64,000 bases of DNA, taken from NCBI GenBank assembly GCA_036675505.1, contig JAKFEW010000060.1, forward strand, positions 1-64,000, in the 5' to 3' direction. Shown here one piece after another: positions 1 to 7,555 of the stretch (its first letter is position 1; every line of letters begins with the position of its first letter). Under the pieces are notes generated by a model. That model saw only the letters and a list, made by a program, of their open reading frames with translations, made no database searches and had not been told where the DNA came from. The DNA comes from JAKFEW01 sp036675505. Its GTDB lineage: Bacteria > Cyanobacteriota > Sericytochromatia > S15B-MN24 > JAQBPE01. A program made the position numbers and the translations under genes.

Positions 1-825
1 GCCGACCAGCGCACCCGCGCGCAGCCCGAGCGGCGGCGCCGCTTCCTCGGGCTCGCCCGCGAGGCGCGCCGCGACGGCCCGCGCGGAGGCGGGCCGCAGG
101 GCTGGATCCTTGGCGAGCAGGGCCGCGATCAGGCCAGCGAGCGCGGGGTCCTCGTCGGTGGGGAGCGGCGGCGGCGCGAGCGTCAGGTGGGCGCGCACCA
201 GGTCGGCCGGGCCGCCCGCGAAGGGGGGCTCACCTGACCAGAGCTCGTGGCCGAGCGCGCCGAGGGCATAGAGATCGCTCGCCGGCGCGACCGGCGCCTT
301 GCGCAGCGCCTCCGGGGCGAGGTACTCGAGGGTGCCCGCGATCGTCTCGCGGCGCGCGCCCACCGGCGCGACCAGACCCACGTCCAGCACGCGCACGCGG
401 CCGTCCGGCGCGAGGCGGAGGTTCTCGGGCTTGAGGTCGCCGTGGACCAGGCCGAGTCCATGAAGGTAGGCGAGCGCGTCGGCGAGGCCCGCGAGCAGGA
501 GCCGCACCTCGGCGGCGCTCATCGGCCCGGCGGGTTCGCTGCCCGCGACCAGCTCCATCGCGTAGAAGGGCGCGCCGTCCGGCGTGCGGCCTTCCTCGAC
601 CGCCCGCGCGAAGGCCGGGTGGGCCAGCCTGGCGAGCGTGCGCCACTCCGCGGCGAAGCGCCAGGCGGTCTCGGGCTGGTCCGCGAGGCCGGGCGCGAGC
701 ACCTTGACGGCGACCGGCGCGCCGGCGAGCGTCGCCGCGTACACCCGCCCGAAGGCGCCCTCGCCCAGCGGGCGGACGTCGCCGTAGCGGGCGGGCAGGG
801 GCGCGGGGGCGTCGTCGGTGGGCAA
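1..825 (-). CDS. Serine/threonine protein kinase (C-terminus outside window)
   Basis: Hanks-type protein kinase, cut by the window start; 275 codons are visible. From the N-terminus I read a glycine loop (LGEGAFGRVYAA), the ATP lysine (VAVKVL), a catalytic loop HGDLKPENL and the metal-binding Asp in VLDVGLVAP. The usual HRD is therefore HGD and DFG is DVG, but the catalytic Lys and both Asp residues are kept, so activity is plausible. The start is inferred to be TTG at 823-825, because AGGAG lies about 7 nt upstream and no ATG or GTG fits before the glycine loop. The gene is divergent from the A1 gene at 903, so the kinase may act on or control that locus (inference). Substrate unknown. Confidence 0.85.
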   Translation of the reverse strand, partial: MPTDDAPAPLPARYGDVRPLGEGAFGRVYAATLAGAPVAVKVLAPGLADQPETAWRFAAEWRTLARLAHPAFARAVEEGRTPDGAPFYAMELVAGSEPAGPMSAAEVRLLLAGLADALAYLHGLGLVHGDLKPENLRLAPDGRVRVLDVGLVAPVGARRETIAGTLEYLAPEALRKAPVAPASDLYALGALGHELWSGEPPFAGGPADLVRAHLTLAPPPLPTDEDPALAGLIAALLAKDPALRPASARAVAARLAGEPEEAAPPLGLRAGALVG

Positions 826-856
826 GGCGGCGGCTCCTGGAACGGCGGGGGCCCCA

Positions 857-865
857 TGCTATACT
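857..865 (+). promoter_or_regulatory. Extended -10 promoter for the A1 gene
   Basis: TGCTATACT matches the extended -10 pattern TGnTAnnnT. It lies 38 bases before the ATG of the A1 gene and no good -35 is visible. The same short intergenic stretch must also serve the divergent kinase. Confidence 0.5.
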
Positions 866-902
866 GACGGCCCCGCTTTGGCCATGCGTCCGGAGCACCG
901 CT

Positions 903-2444
903 ATGACCACGCCCGCGCCCGATGACCGGAGAGAGCCAGCGAAGCTGGATCGCCTCGCCACCGCTCGCCAGCGCCTCGTCAGGGGCCTGGGGTTCGCGCG
1001 CGAGCTTTTGCGGGCGGTCCGCCGCGATTTCGGCGCGCTGTGGCTGCCTTCGTCGGCAGGTGCCGCGCCGCCGGGGCCGCGGGCGGCGGGCTTCAAGCGC
1101 CGTGTCGAGCAGCTCGCCGAGCAGCTCGCGGTGGGCGATCGGCTGCTCATGGGCCTGGCGGCGCAACCGCCCGCCGAGGCGCTGCGCCTCGCGGAAGGCT
1201 TCAATCTGCAGGCGCTGGTCGCGGCCGCGCAGGCGGTCGACGCCGAGGCGCGGGCGCTCAAGGGGGGCACGGCGGGGCCGGCGGGCACCGGGCCGCTCGG
1301 CCAGGCTGGGGCAGGCCGCCCGAACACGGCGCCGCTCAGGTCGGCACCTCCTGACGCCGGCGGCCCTCAGCCCCCGGCGCGGCCGGGCACCGGCCCGATT
1401 GGGGGACCGCAGCCTTTGTCGAGCCCGGGCACCGGCCAGATCGGCGGCCCACAGTCCCCGTCGCGGCCGGGTAGCGGTCAATCCGGTGCTACTCAGCTTC
1501 CGGCGCGGCCGGGCTCCGGGAAAATCGGTGATCCTCAGCTGCCGACGCGACCGGGCACGGGGCCGGTGGGGCGCCCTCAGCTCCCCTCTCGGCCAGCCAC
1601 CGGGCAGATGGGCAGTCCGCCGCCGCCGGCTCGCCCTGCGACCTCACCCCTACCGGCCCGACCCCAGCCGCCCGACGCAGCCCGCCCCGCGACGCGGCCG
1701 CTGCCAGGGCTCCCGCCGCGCCAGCAGCTCGAGTCGTCGCGTTCCGCTACCCGGCCCTTGCCGGCTGCCCCGGCGCAGCCGGGTGCGGGCCCGCTCAACC
1801 CCGCGTCGGCCCAGTCCGCGGCGGCGACCCAGGCGGCCGCGGCGGCGAGGGGGGCGATCGCCTCCGCGAAGCAGACCGGCGCCGACTCGGTCGGCGGCCT
1901 GCTCAGGCGCTGGACCGCGCCCGCCCAGGTGGAATCCCAGGCCGCGCCGCCGCCTGCCACGCCCCCGGTCGTCGACGCCGCCCGCCGCGCCTTCGCGGCG
2001 GCCCACCGGCTCGCGAGCGAGGTGTTGGCCTACGTCTCGCCGCGGCTCGCGATCGTGAAGGTCGCGCTCGCGGCCACCGGCCTGCCCGGCCGGCGACGCG
2101 AGATGACGGAGATTCAGGAGACGTTGTACGACGAGAGCGTCGCAGCGGGCGTGCCGGCACCCCAGATGGGCTTCATGCCGCCGCTCGCGACCCTGCTGCA
2201 CGGCGACATGACCGCTGCGCAGCGGGTGCATGTGGCGCTCACGCAGTGGGGCGAGGCGACGACCGTGCATGCGGACGCCGAGCGGGTCGCAGAATCGCTT
2301 TTGGCGGCAACCTCGGGTAGGTGCTCGGCACTCGAGGCCTTCGACCTGGGACGCTACAGGGCCGCGATCTTCCCGGTGAGCCACCTGCACCTGTCCTTCG
2401 CGCCCTACCCCTGGTTGCGCGACCTGTTTCCCTCGCCGACATAG
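903..2444 (+). CDS. A1: helical protein with proline/glycine repeat linker (paralogue of A2)
   Basis: Unknown family, 513 aa, no signal peptide. It has three parts: a helical N-domain (about residues 18-125), a low-complexity Pro/Gly linker with about seven 14-residue repeats (157-254) continuing Pro/Ala-rich to about 350, and a helical C-domain (about 335-513). N- and C-domains are homologous to those of A2 (6498-7535); both share ELL..RRD.GA.WLP near the N-terminus and EVLAYVSPRL, AAGV.APQM and HLHLSF in the C-domain. Each A gene precedes a large B gene, here B1, with a mobile cassette between. The conserved core and variable linker suggest an adaptor, chaperone or structural partner for the B protein. 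That role is inference. CGGAG precedes the ATG. Confidence 0.75.
   Translation: MTTPAPDDRREPAKLDRLATARQRLVRGLGFARELLRAVRRDFGALWLPSSAGAAPPGPRAAGFKRRVEQLAEQLAVGDRLLMGLAAQPPAEALRLAEGFNLQALVAAAQAVDAEARALKGGTAGPAGTGPLGQAGAGRPNTAPLRSAPPDAGGPQPPARPGTGPIGGPQPLSSPGTGQIGGPQSPSRPGSGQSGATQLPARPGSGKIGDPQLPTRPGTGPVGRPQLPSRPATGQMGSPPPPARPATSPLPARPQPPDAARPATRPLPGLPPRQQLESSRSATRPLPAAPAQPGAGPLNPASAQSAAATQAAAAARGAIASAKQTGADSVGGLLRRWTAPAQVESQAAPPPATPPVVDAARRAFAAAHRLASEVLAYVSPRLAIVKVALAATGLPGRRREMTEIQETLYDESVAAGVPAPQMGFMPPLATLLHGDMTAAQRVHVALTQWGEATTVHADAERVAESLLAATSGRCSALEAFDLGRYRAAIFPVSHLHLSFAPYPWLRDLFPSPT
1371..1664 (+). repeat. 42-bp tandem repeats coding a Pro/Gly linker
   Basis: About seven degenerate 42-bp units inside A1 encode 14-residue repeats of the type P-x-RPGTG-x-IG-x-PQ. 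The paralogue A2 has only a short Pro-rich linker at this place, so the array has expanded or shrunk since duplication. Confidence 0.8.
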
Positions 2445-2490
2445 CCTCTGACCGTCCTTCCATCAAGGTCAACGACGGTTGAATATCTAG

Positions 2491-2512
2491 GTTTTGAGAT
2501 TTGAGTTTTGAG
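2491..2512 (+). repeat. Left perfect 22-bp inverted repeat arm
   Basis: AT-rich arm beginning GTTTTGAGATTTGAG. Its exact reverse complement is at 3020-3041. A further partial copy of the motif follows directly at 2509-2525. Confidence 0.85.
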
Positions 2513-2623
2513 ATTTGAGTTGAGTCAGTGTTCGTTGCTTGTTCGCGAGGGGATGTACTGGAGATGGGCGATTAGCGCGCATGGGGAGGGCCGTCTGGGA
2601 CGATGATCGCCTTCGGAGGGCCG

Positions 2624-3121
2624 ATGAGCACGATCAAACGCTATGAAGACATCGAAGCCTGGAGGCGCGGTAGGCAGCTGACCGCGGCGATCTACCCCGC
2701 AACCAGCTCGCAGGCGTTCAGCCGAGACCGGGCCCTGTGTGACCAGATGCGGCGCGCGGCTGTCAGCATCGTCTCGAATGTGGCGGAGGGCTTCAATCGC
2801 AACGGCGCCGCGGAGTTTCGGTAGTTCCTGGCCCAGGCCAAGGGTTCCGCGGCCGAGTTGCAGGCCCAGCTATACGTGGCGCTCGACGTCGGCTACCTCG
2901 ACCAAGCTGGATTCGAGGACCTGTACCGCCAGGCCGGAGACGTGCAAAACCTCCTCGGCGGGTTCATCCGCTACCTCGCCCAACCCAAGGTGCGTGGCTC
3001 CAAGTTTTCCGTTGCCCAACTCAAAACTCAAATCTCAAAACTTGATCCGTCTACCCCGTCCGTCATCTTGATGGCTGGCCCACCCGACCTCGCGCTACAA
3101 ACCGGCCAACCACGGGCATAA
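2624..3121 (+). pseudogene. Four-helix bundle protein (23S rRNA intervening-sequence family) with internal amber stop
   Basis: The start is ATG 2624 (GGAGGG 5 nt upstream). The N-terminal half IKRYEDIEAWRRGR and RAAVSIVSNVAEGFNR is typical of the S23/TIGR02436 four-helix-bundle family. The frame meets TAG at 2822-2824, where relatives usually carry Gln or another residue in EF-x-x-FL. The same frame then continues with FLAQAKGSAAELQAQLYVAL and GFIRYL to TAA at 3119. One C-to-T change (CAG to TAG) explains the break. TAG is an ordinary stop elsewhere in this window, so readthrough is unlikely. The C-terminal tail is encoded by the inverted repeat and runs out of the element. Members include IVS-encoded proteins and the Avd protein of diversity-generating retroelements; no reverse transcriptase is seen here. 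Confidence 0.8.
3020..3041 (-). repeat. Right perfect 22-bp inverted repeat arm
   Basis: Exact reverse complement of 2491-2512. It lies within the 3' part of the broken four-helix-bundle frame and contributes codons to its tail. Confidence 0.85.
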
Positions 3122-3169
3122 TGTCGGGACGCGGGCGCGTCGCGCCGCCCGGAGGCTGGAGGGTTGCAG

Positions 3170-5638
3170 ATGACCGACGTCAGGGGGCCCGCGAAGACCG
3201 GGCCGATCAGCGACGCCGCGGCGAAGAAGGCCGCCGAAGAGGCCGGCCGGCGCGCCGCGGAGGCCGCCGCCCGGGCGGCCGCGGCCGCGGAAGCCGCGGT
3301 GATGGCGGCCACCAGGGCCGCCGAGGCGGCGCGCGTCACCAAGGGGTTGGCCGATGGCGGCGCCGTAAGCAACGCGGCCGGCCTCGAGGCCAACGCCGGG
3401 CCCGTGGGCGCCAAGGCGTTGCCCGCGCTGCCCTTCGCGCCGCCCGGCTTCGAGGCGTTCAAGAACTTCGGCGGCGCCATCGGCGAGGCGGTCGTCGGCG
3501 CCGTCGGGGCCGCCGTCTCCGCGGTCAACGACGCCCGCGTCAACACAGGACCGCCGGTGGTGGCGGCCCCGACGCCGGTCCCCAGGACGCTCGACGAGGT
3601 CAAGGCCTTCACGGCGCGGCTCGCCAAGGCCGACCCGGGGCAGATCTCCGCGCAGGACCGCGCCGCGCTCGCCGAGCTCGGTAAGTCCGCCGATCCGACC
3701 ACGAAGCGCATGGTCGCGGACCTCGCGCGCGGCTGGGTGAACGACGCGATCAAGGACAACCTCGCCGGCAAGAAGGGCAAGAGCGGCGTCGAAGCGGCCA
3801 TGAAGGGCTTCCGCGAGGACGTCCGCGAGCTCGCCAAGGCCACCGGCCTGAGCGCCGAGGTGCTCCAGACCGCCGTGAAAGACGGCATCACGCAGAACAA
3901 GGGCGCGATCGAGGACGTCGCCGAGAAGGGCAAGAAGTGGTGGCAGAAGGCGCTCGACGCCGTCGGCGACGTGATCGGCGACGTGGCCGATTTCGCGGGC
4001 GACATCGTCAAAGATGTCGCCGACGTGGCGGGCGACGCCGTGAACGCGGTGACCGACGTGGCGGCCGACGCCATTCGCCTGGGCGGTGAGGTCACGGGTG
4101 CCGTGGCGAACGCCGTGATCGACACGACCGGCCAGGTGGTGGGCGCGGGCCTCGACGCGGTGGGCGCCGACGGCGCGGCGAGCGGGGTGCGGGCGGCCTC
4201 GGACGCCCTGGGCGACGTGGCGAAGGCCGGCTTCGAGATGCAGGGCAAGATCGTCGGCGGCGCCGTCGACATCGCGGGCGACGTCGTCGACGGTGCGCTC
4301 GACATCGCGGGCACGGTGGTCGATACAGGCCTCGACGTGGCGGGCGCGGTGATCGCGGACGGCCCGATGGGCGCGGCCGAGCGGCTCGCCGACGGCGTGA
4401 TCGGCCCCGAGATCCCCGAGTTCGCCGGGCAGGTGGATGGCTTCACCGGCGTCGTCACCAACCGCCTCGACAAGGGCGACAGCGTCTTCGTGCGTGGCGA
4501 GGCCGGTGCCGAGGTGGGCGTGGGCCTGTTCGCCGGTGCCAAGCTCACGGGCGGCGCGGTGCTCGGCCGCGATCCCAAGGGCATGATCACGCTCTCGCTC
4601 GAAGTGGGCGGCGAGCTCGAGGGCGGCGTGAAGGCCGAGTTCGGCGCCAAGGCCGGCACGAGCCTCGCCTCGGTCGGCGCGAAGGCCGAGGCCAGCGCCT
4701 CGCTCACGGCCGGCGCGAAGGGCAAGGTCAACCTCAAGTTCGATCCAGACAAGCCGGAAGACGTCGCGCGCCTCAAGGCGCTGCTCGAGCCGACGCCGCT
4801 CAAGCTCGCGGCCGCGGCCGTGAACCCGCTGGCCGTGGCGGCCCTGTCGGGCCCGGCGCTCAAAGACGCGCTGGAGAACAACCTCGCCTCCACCGAGGTG
4901 AGCGGCACCGCCGGCGGCAAGGCGGGCGCCAAGGCCAGCGCGAGCGTCGGCCCGCTCGCGGCGGAGCTCGGCGTGGGCGCGGACGCCGTGCTCGGCGCCA
5001 GCCACAAGCTGAACAAGGACGGCAGCACGGAGACCACGCTCTACGTGAAGGTCGGCGCCAAAGCGTCGGCCTCGGCGACCGTCCAGGGCACCGGCCTGGG
5101 CGTCGAGGCCGGCGCGGGCGTCGACGGGGTGGTCGCGGTCAAGGTCAAGAAGGACAAGGACGGCAACATCACCGGCATCGCCGGCGAGCAGGACGGCCGC
5201 TTCTCGACCAACGCCGGCCTGATCCACAAGGACAAGTCCAAGACCGACCTCAAGGACGGCGAGAAGGGCCTCAAGGGCACGAAGACCAGCGCGGGCGCCG
5301 GCCACAGCGTGACCTCGACCGTCGAGCAGGAGCTCAACGCGACGGGCCTCGCCGAGGCCAAGGCGCGCCTCGCGCGCGGCGAAAACGTCATCTCGGTCTT
5401 CCTGGACCTCAACGACGAGCCCGGCAAGTTCACGGAGATCCGCACCACCACCGAGACGGACTCGGCCTCCTTCGGCTTCGGCGCGGAATTCGCGGTGGGC
5501 GCCAAGCTCGGCCTCAACGCCAAGGTCACGGTGGGCAAGGCGCACACCACCTCGGAGCGTGATGAGGCGCCGGGCCTGCACACCGACCTCGCCACCCAGG
5601 CCGCGCCCTTCGGCGGGGCCGCGGGCGACCACAACTGA
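3170..5638 (+). CDS. B1: large modular protein, helical N-half and glycine-rich beta C-half
   Basis: No family recognised; 822 aa. Order: Ala-rich coiled-coil-like N-terminus (1-70); a helical module (about 125-350) shared with B2, including A.ATGL...GAIE, a Lys/Trp patch (KGKKWWQKALDAVGD) and LDAVGADGAASGVRAA; a long hydrophobic heptad-like stretch rich in VAD/IAGD repeats (255-400); then alternating small/polar beta-type sequence (about 440-800) such as VGVGLFAGAKLTGGAVLG. The composition suggests membrane insertion or a beta-sheet assembly (inference). ATG 3170 is chosen because GGAGGG ends 6 nt upstream; TTG 3164 is an in-frame alternative. It probably forms an operon with 5655, 16 bases downstream. 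No signal peptide, so any export would need a dedicated route. Confidence 0.75.
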   Translation: MTDVRGPAKTGPISDAAAKKAAEEAGRRAAEAAARAAAAAEAAVMAATRAAEAARVTKGLADGGAVSNAAGLEANAGPVGAKALPALPFAPPGFEAFKNFGGAIGEAVVGAVGAAVSAVNDARVNTGPPVVAAPTPVPRTLDEVKAFTARLAKADPGQISAQDRAALAELGKSADPTTKRMVADLARGWVNDAIKDNLAGKKGKSGVEAAMKGFREDVRELAKATGLSAEVLQTAVKDGITQNKGAIEDVAEKGKKWWQKALDAVGDVIGDVADFAGDIVKDVADVAGDAVNAVTDVAADAIRLGGEVTGAVANAVIDTTGQVVGAGLDAVGADGAASGVRAASDALGDVAKAGFEMQGKIVGGAVDIAGDVVDGALDIAGTVVDTGLDVAGAVIADGPMGAAERLADGVIGPEIPEFAGQVDGFTGVVTNRLDKGDSVFVRGEAGAEVGVGLFAGAKLTGGAVLGRDPKGMITLSLEVGGELEGGVKAEFGAKAGTSLASVGAKAEASASLTAGAKGKVNLKFDPDKPEDVARLKALLEPTPLKLAAAAVNPLAVAALSGPALKDALENNLASTEVSGTAGGKAGAKASASVGPLAAELGVGADAVLGASHKLNKDGSTETTLYVKVGAKASASATVQGTGLGVEAGAGVDGVVAVKVKKDKDGNITGIAGEQDGRFSTNAGLIHKDKSKTDLKDGEKGLKGTKTSAGAGHSVTSTVEQELNATGLAEAKARLARGENVISVFLDLNDEPGKFTEIRTTTETDSASFGFGAEFAVGAKLGLNAKVTVGKAHTTSERDEAPGLHTDLATQAAPFGGAAGDHN

Positions 5639-5654
5639 ATCCAGGAGGACCTCG

Positions 5655-6086
5655 ATGACCACCATGAACCTCCGCGAGCCCGGCGGCGAGCGCGAATTCG
5701 CGATCCCGATGGACGGGCCGCCGCCCGGCGGACCGTTCAAGACCGGGCGGGCCGAGCTGGTGATCCAGCTGGCGCCACCGGGCGATCGCCCGACGGGTGT
5801 CCTGCTGCGCGTCTTCCCCACCCAGTTCGAGTTCCAGGCCTGGATCCCGCGCCTCATCGAGATCTTCGCCCTGCCCCACGACCCCTTCGACCTCGGTCGG
5901 GCGGCGGCCGAGGGGCGCCCCGTGCTGGTCTTCGCGGGCGAGCCGGAGGTGGTCGCGCGTGTGCCGACAGGCCTCGCCAGCCTGGCGGCGATGAACGCCT
6001 TCGTCGAGACCGGGCCGGCGCTCTTCGACCTGGGGGAGTACAAGCTCCAGTCGATCGATGTCGAGTCCGACGTCGCGGCGACCTGA
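5655..6086 (+). CDS. Small protein following B1, unknown function
   Basis: 143 aa, not recognised. Mixed alpha/beta with an acidic, hydrophobic core (AELVIQLAPPGDRPTGVLLR, EFQAWIPRLIEIFALP). No signal peptide, membrane segment or cysteine pattern. ATG 5655 follows AGGAGG by 7 nt and lies 16 nt after the B1 stop, so it is almost certainly co-transcribed with B1. Small soluble products directly behind a large effector-like protein are often chaperones or immunity proteins; that is a context argument only. B2 has no equivalent directly behind it on the same strand. Confidence 0.7.
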   Translation: MTTMNLREPGGEREFAIPMDGPPPGGPFKTGRAELVIQLAPPGDRPTGVLLRVFPTQFEFQAWIPRLIEIFALPHDPFDLGRAAAEGRPVLVFAGEPEVVARVPTGLASLAAMNAFVETGPALFDLGEYKLQSIDVESDVAAT

Positions 6087-6188
6087 CGTTATGTTAATTT
6101 ATCTTGCGAGCGGGGGTTGAGGTCGAGACGTTCCGGGTACATGTCTGAGGCGCCGGCCGGTAGCAGCCGGACGAGAGAAAGGAATTTC

Positions 6189-6476
6189 ATGCCCCCCGCC
6201 CCCCGACCCTCCTCCACCCACCGCGCCGAGACCCTTTCCTGGCGCGTCGTGAAGCCCAACGCCCCCGTCCCCGGTCGCAACCCCGCACAGGCCCCCGTTG
6301 CTCTCCGATTCCTCTCGGCTCCCTCGCGGCCCGTGGCGCCGGATGCGCCCGCCGCCGATGCCCCGCTCGGCACGGTCTTCCAGGCCTCGGGCTCGCTGCT
6401 GATCGAGGTGCCGCTCGCCAACGAGTTGTCAGGCCCGCCGCCGATCTTCGGCTTCGTCGCCCGCCATCAGGCCTGA
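6189..6476 (+). CDS. Small proline-rich hypothetical protein
   Basis: 95 aa, not recognised. The N-terminal two thirds are Pro/Ala/Arg-rich and probably disordered; the last 35 residues (GTVFQASGSLLIEVPLANEL) look ordered. ATG 6189 is preceded by AAAGGA at 5 nt spacing, which decides against upstream in-frame starts. It ends 21 bases before the A2 start and lies in the same frame. It probably opens the second A-B cassette. Confidence 0.6.
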   Translation: MPPAPRPSSTHRAETLSWRVVKPNAPVPGRNPAQAPVALRFLSAPSRPVAPDAPAADAPLGTVFQASGSLLIEVPLANELSGPPPIFGFVARHQA

Positions 6477-6497
6477 GCCGCCTCGCGGAGGTCCGCC

Positions 6498-7535
6498 ATT
6501 ACGCGGCCGTCCGAACCCCGCCGCCCGTCGCCCGCCGACGCCGGCGCCCAGGCGCTCGCCGACGAGCGCCACAAACAGCTCTCGCGCGTCGTCGCGTTCG
6601 CGGGGGAGCTGCTGCTCGGGCTGCGCCGCGATCACGGCGCCGTCTGGCTGCCCGGCCGCCGACGGAACGCCGATGAGGAGGCCTTTGCACGCGCCGCCGA
6701 AGCGCTCGCCGGCCACCTCGGCGAGCTGGACGAGGCGCTCAAGCGGATCAAGGCGCGCCCGCCGCGCGAGGCGCTGACCGCGCTCGCGGCGTTCGACGGC
6801 GGCGAGGTGCTGGCCGAGGCCCAGCGGGTCGACGCGTCGGCGCGCAACCTCCGGCCGCCAACCTCGCGGCCGGCTGCTCCGCGGCCGACGGGCCCGCCGC
6901 CGCCCGGGCCGGCGTCCAGGCCCACGGCGCCGGGCGGGCCGGCGGGCGTGATCGGCCTGCTCAAGCGCTGGACCACGTCGCCGAGCGTCGAGCGGCTCGC
7001 GCCCGCGGTGCCGGGGCCCACGCCCCAGGCCGTCGCCGCGGCGACCCGGGCGCGTCAAGCCTTCGAGGCCGCCTACAAGCTCGCGTGTGAAGTGCTGGCC
7101 TACGTATCGCCGCGCCTGACGGTGCTGCGCGTCGCGCTCGAGGCCACTGGCCGGCCGGGGCCCGCGCGGCCGATGGACGAGGTGAAGCGCACGCTGCATG
7201 CGTCCGGCGTGGCGGCTGGCGTGGCCGCGCCGCAGATGGCCTTCCTGCCGCCGCTGGTGAAGCTGTTCTACGCCGACGACACGGCCGTGCGGCGCGTCCA
7301 CCCCGCGCTCGTTCAGTGGCAGGGCGTGCAGGCGACGACGGCGGAGGCCGAGGTGTTGCGCGGCGCGCTGCGGTCCGTCGAGGGGGACCGGGGCGAGGCG
7401 CTGGTGCAGGCGTTCGAGACGGGAAAGTACAGGGCGGCGATCTATCCGCTGACGCACTTGCACCTGTCGTTCAAGGGGGTGCCGCTGGTGTCGGAGCTGT
7501 TTCCGGTGCCCGCCGACGTGGGAGCGGGTAAGTAG
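6498..7535 (+). CDS. A2: paralogue of A1, apparent AUU start
   Basis: 345 aa if started at ATT 6498. The frame is open from the TGA at 6474 and has no ATG, GTG or TTG before GTG 6807, yet homology to A1 begins well upstream of 6807. The motif RRDxGAxWLP falls at residue 52 here against 49 in A1 if ATT is the start, and GGAGGT lies 5 nt before ATT. A rare AUU start (as known for infC), or an ATG-to-ATT change, fits; CTG codons further in are less likely. Domains: helical N-part (20-110), short Pro-rich linker, helical C-part (about 150-345) ending with THLHLSFKGVPLVSELFPVP. It is followed after 20 bases by B2. Function unknown. Confidence 0.75.
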   Translation: MTRPSEPRRPSPADAGAQALADERHKQLSRVVAFAGELLLGLRRDHGAVWLPGRRRNADEEAFARAAEALAGHLGELDEALKRIKARPPREALTALAAFDGGEVLAEAQRVDASARNLRPPTSRPAAPRPTGPPPPGPASRPTAPGGPAGVIGLLKRWTTSPSVERLAPAVPGPTPQAVAAATRARQAFEAAYKLACEVLAYVSPRLTVLRVALEATGRPGPARPMDEVKRTLHASGVAAGVAAPQMAFLPPLVKLFYADDTAVRRVHPALVQWQGVQATTAEAEVLRGALRSVEGDRGEALVQAFETGKYRAAIYPLTHLHLSFKGVPLVSELFPVPADVGAGK

Positions 7536-7555
7536 AGGATCGGAGGATCCTCGCC

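Larger units (their letters stand above)
2460..3074. mobile_element. Non-autonomous cassette with terminal inverted repeats around a four-helix-bundle gene
   Basis: A segment of about 615 bp is bounded by an imperfect inverted repeat. The outer 19 bases start with CCATCAAG at 2460 and, on the other strand, at 3074; about 15 of 19 match, ending in GACGG. Inside these lies a perfect 22-bp inverted repeat (2491-2512 and 3020-3041) built on the AT-rich motif GTTTTGAGATTTGAG, which stands out against the GC-rich surroundings. The passenger is a single four-helix-bundle gene and no transposase is present. It sits between A1 and B1 and separates an otherwise paired cassette. I know of no named element for this, so mobility is inferred from structure. 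Confidence 0.6.

Noticed and set aside
230..1327. 365-codon minus-strand frame at the kinase/A1 junction
   Set aside because: Overlaps the kinase in another frame and crosses the promoter region; Arg/Pro/Ala-rich with no domain.
2822..2824. TAG as a recoded or pyrrolysine codon
   Set aside because: TAG is used as the ordinary stop of several intact genes here (for example at 2442-2444), with no recoding signal, so a nonsense mutation is simpler.
2624..3121. Avd component of a diversity-generating retroelement
   Set aside because: Same protein superfamily, but no reverse transcriptase, template repeat or variable repeat is present nearby.
3095..6043. 982-codon open frame on the minus strand opposite B1
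   Set aside because: Shadow frame caused by high GC and Ala/Gly/Asp-rich codons of B1. Its product is biased Arg/Ala/Val/His sequence without domains, and B1 has paralogy and a ribosome binding site.
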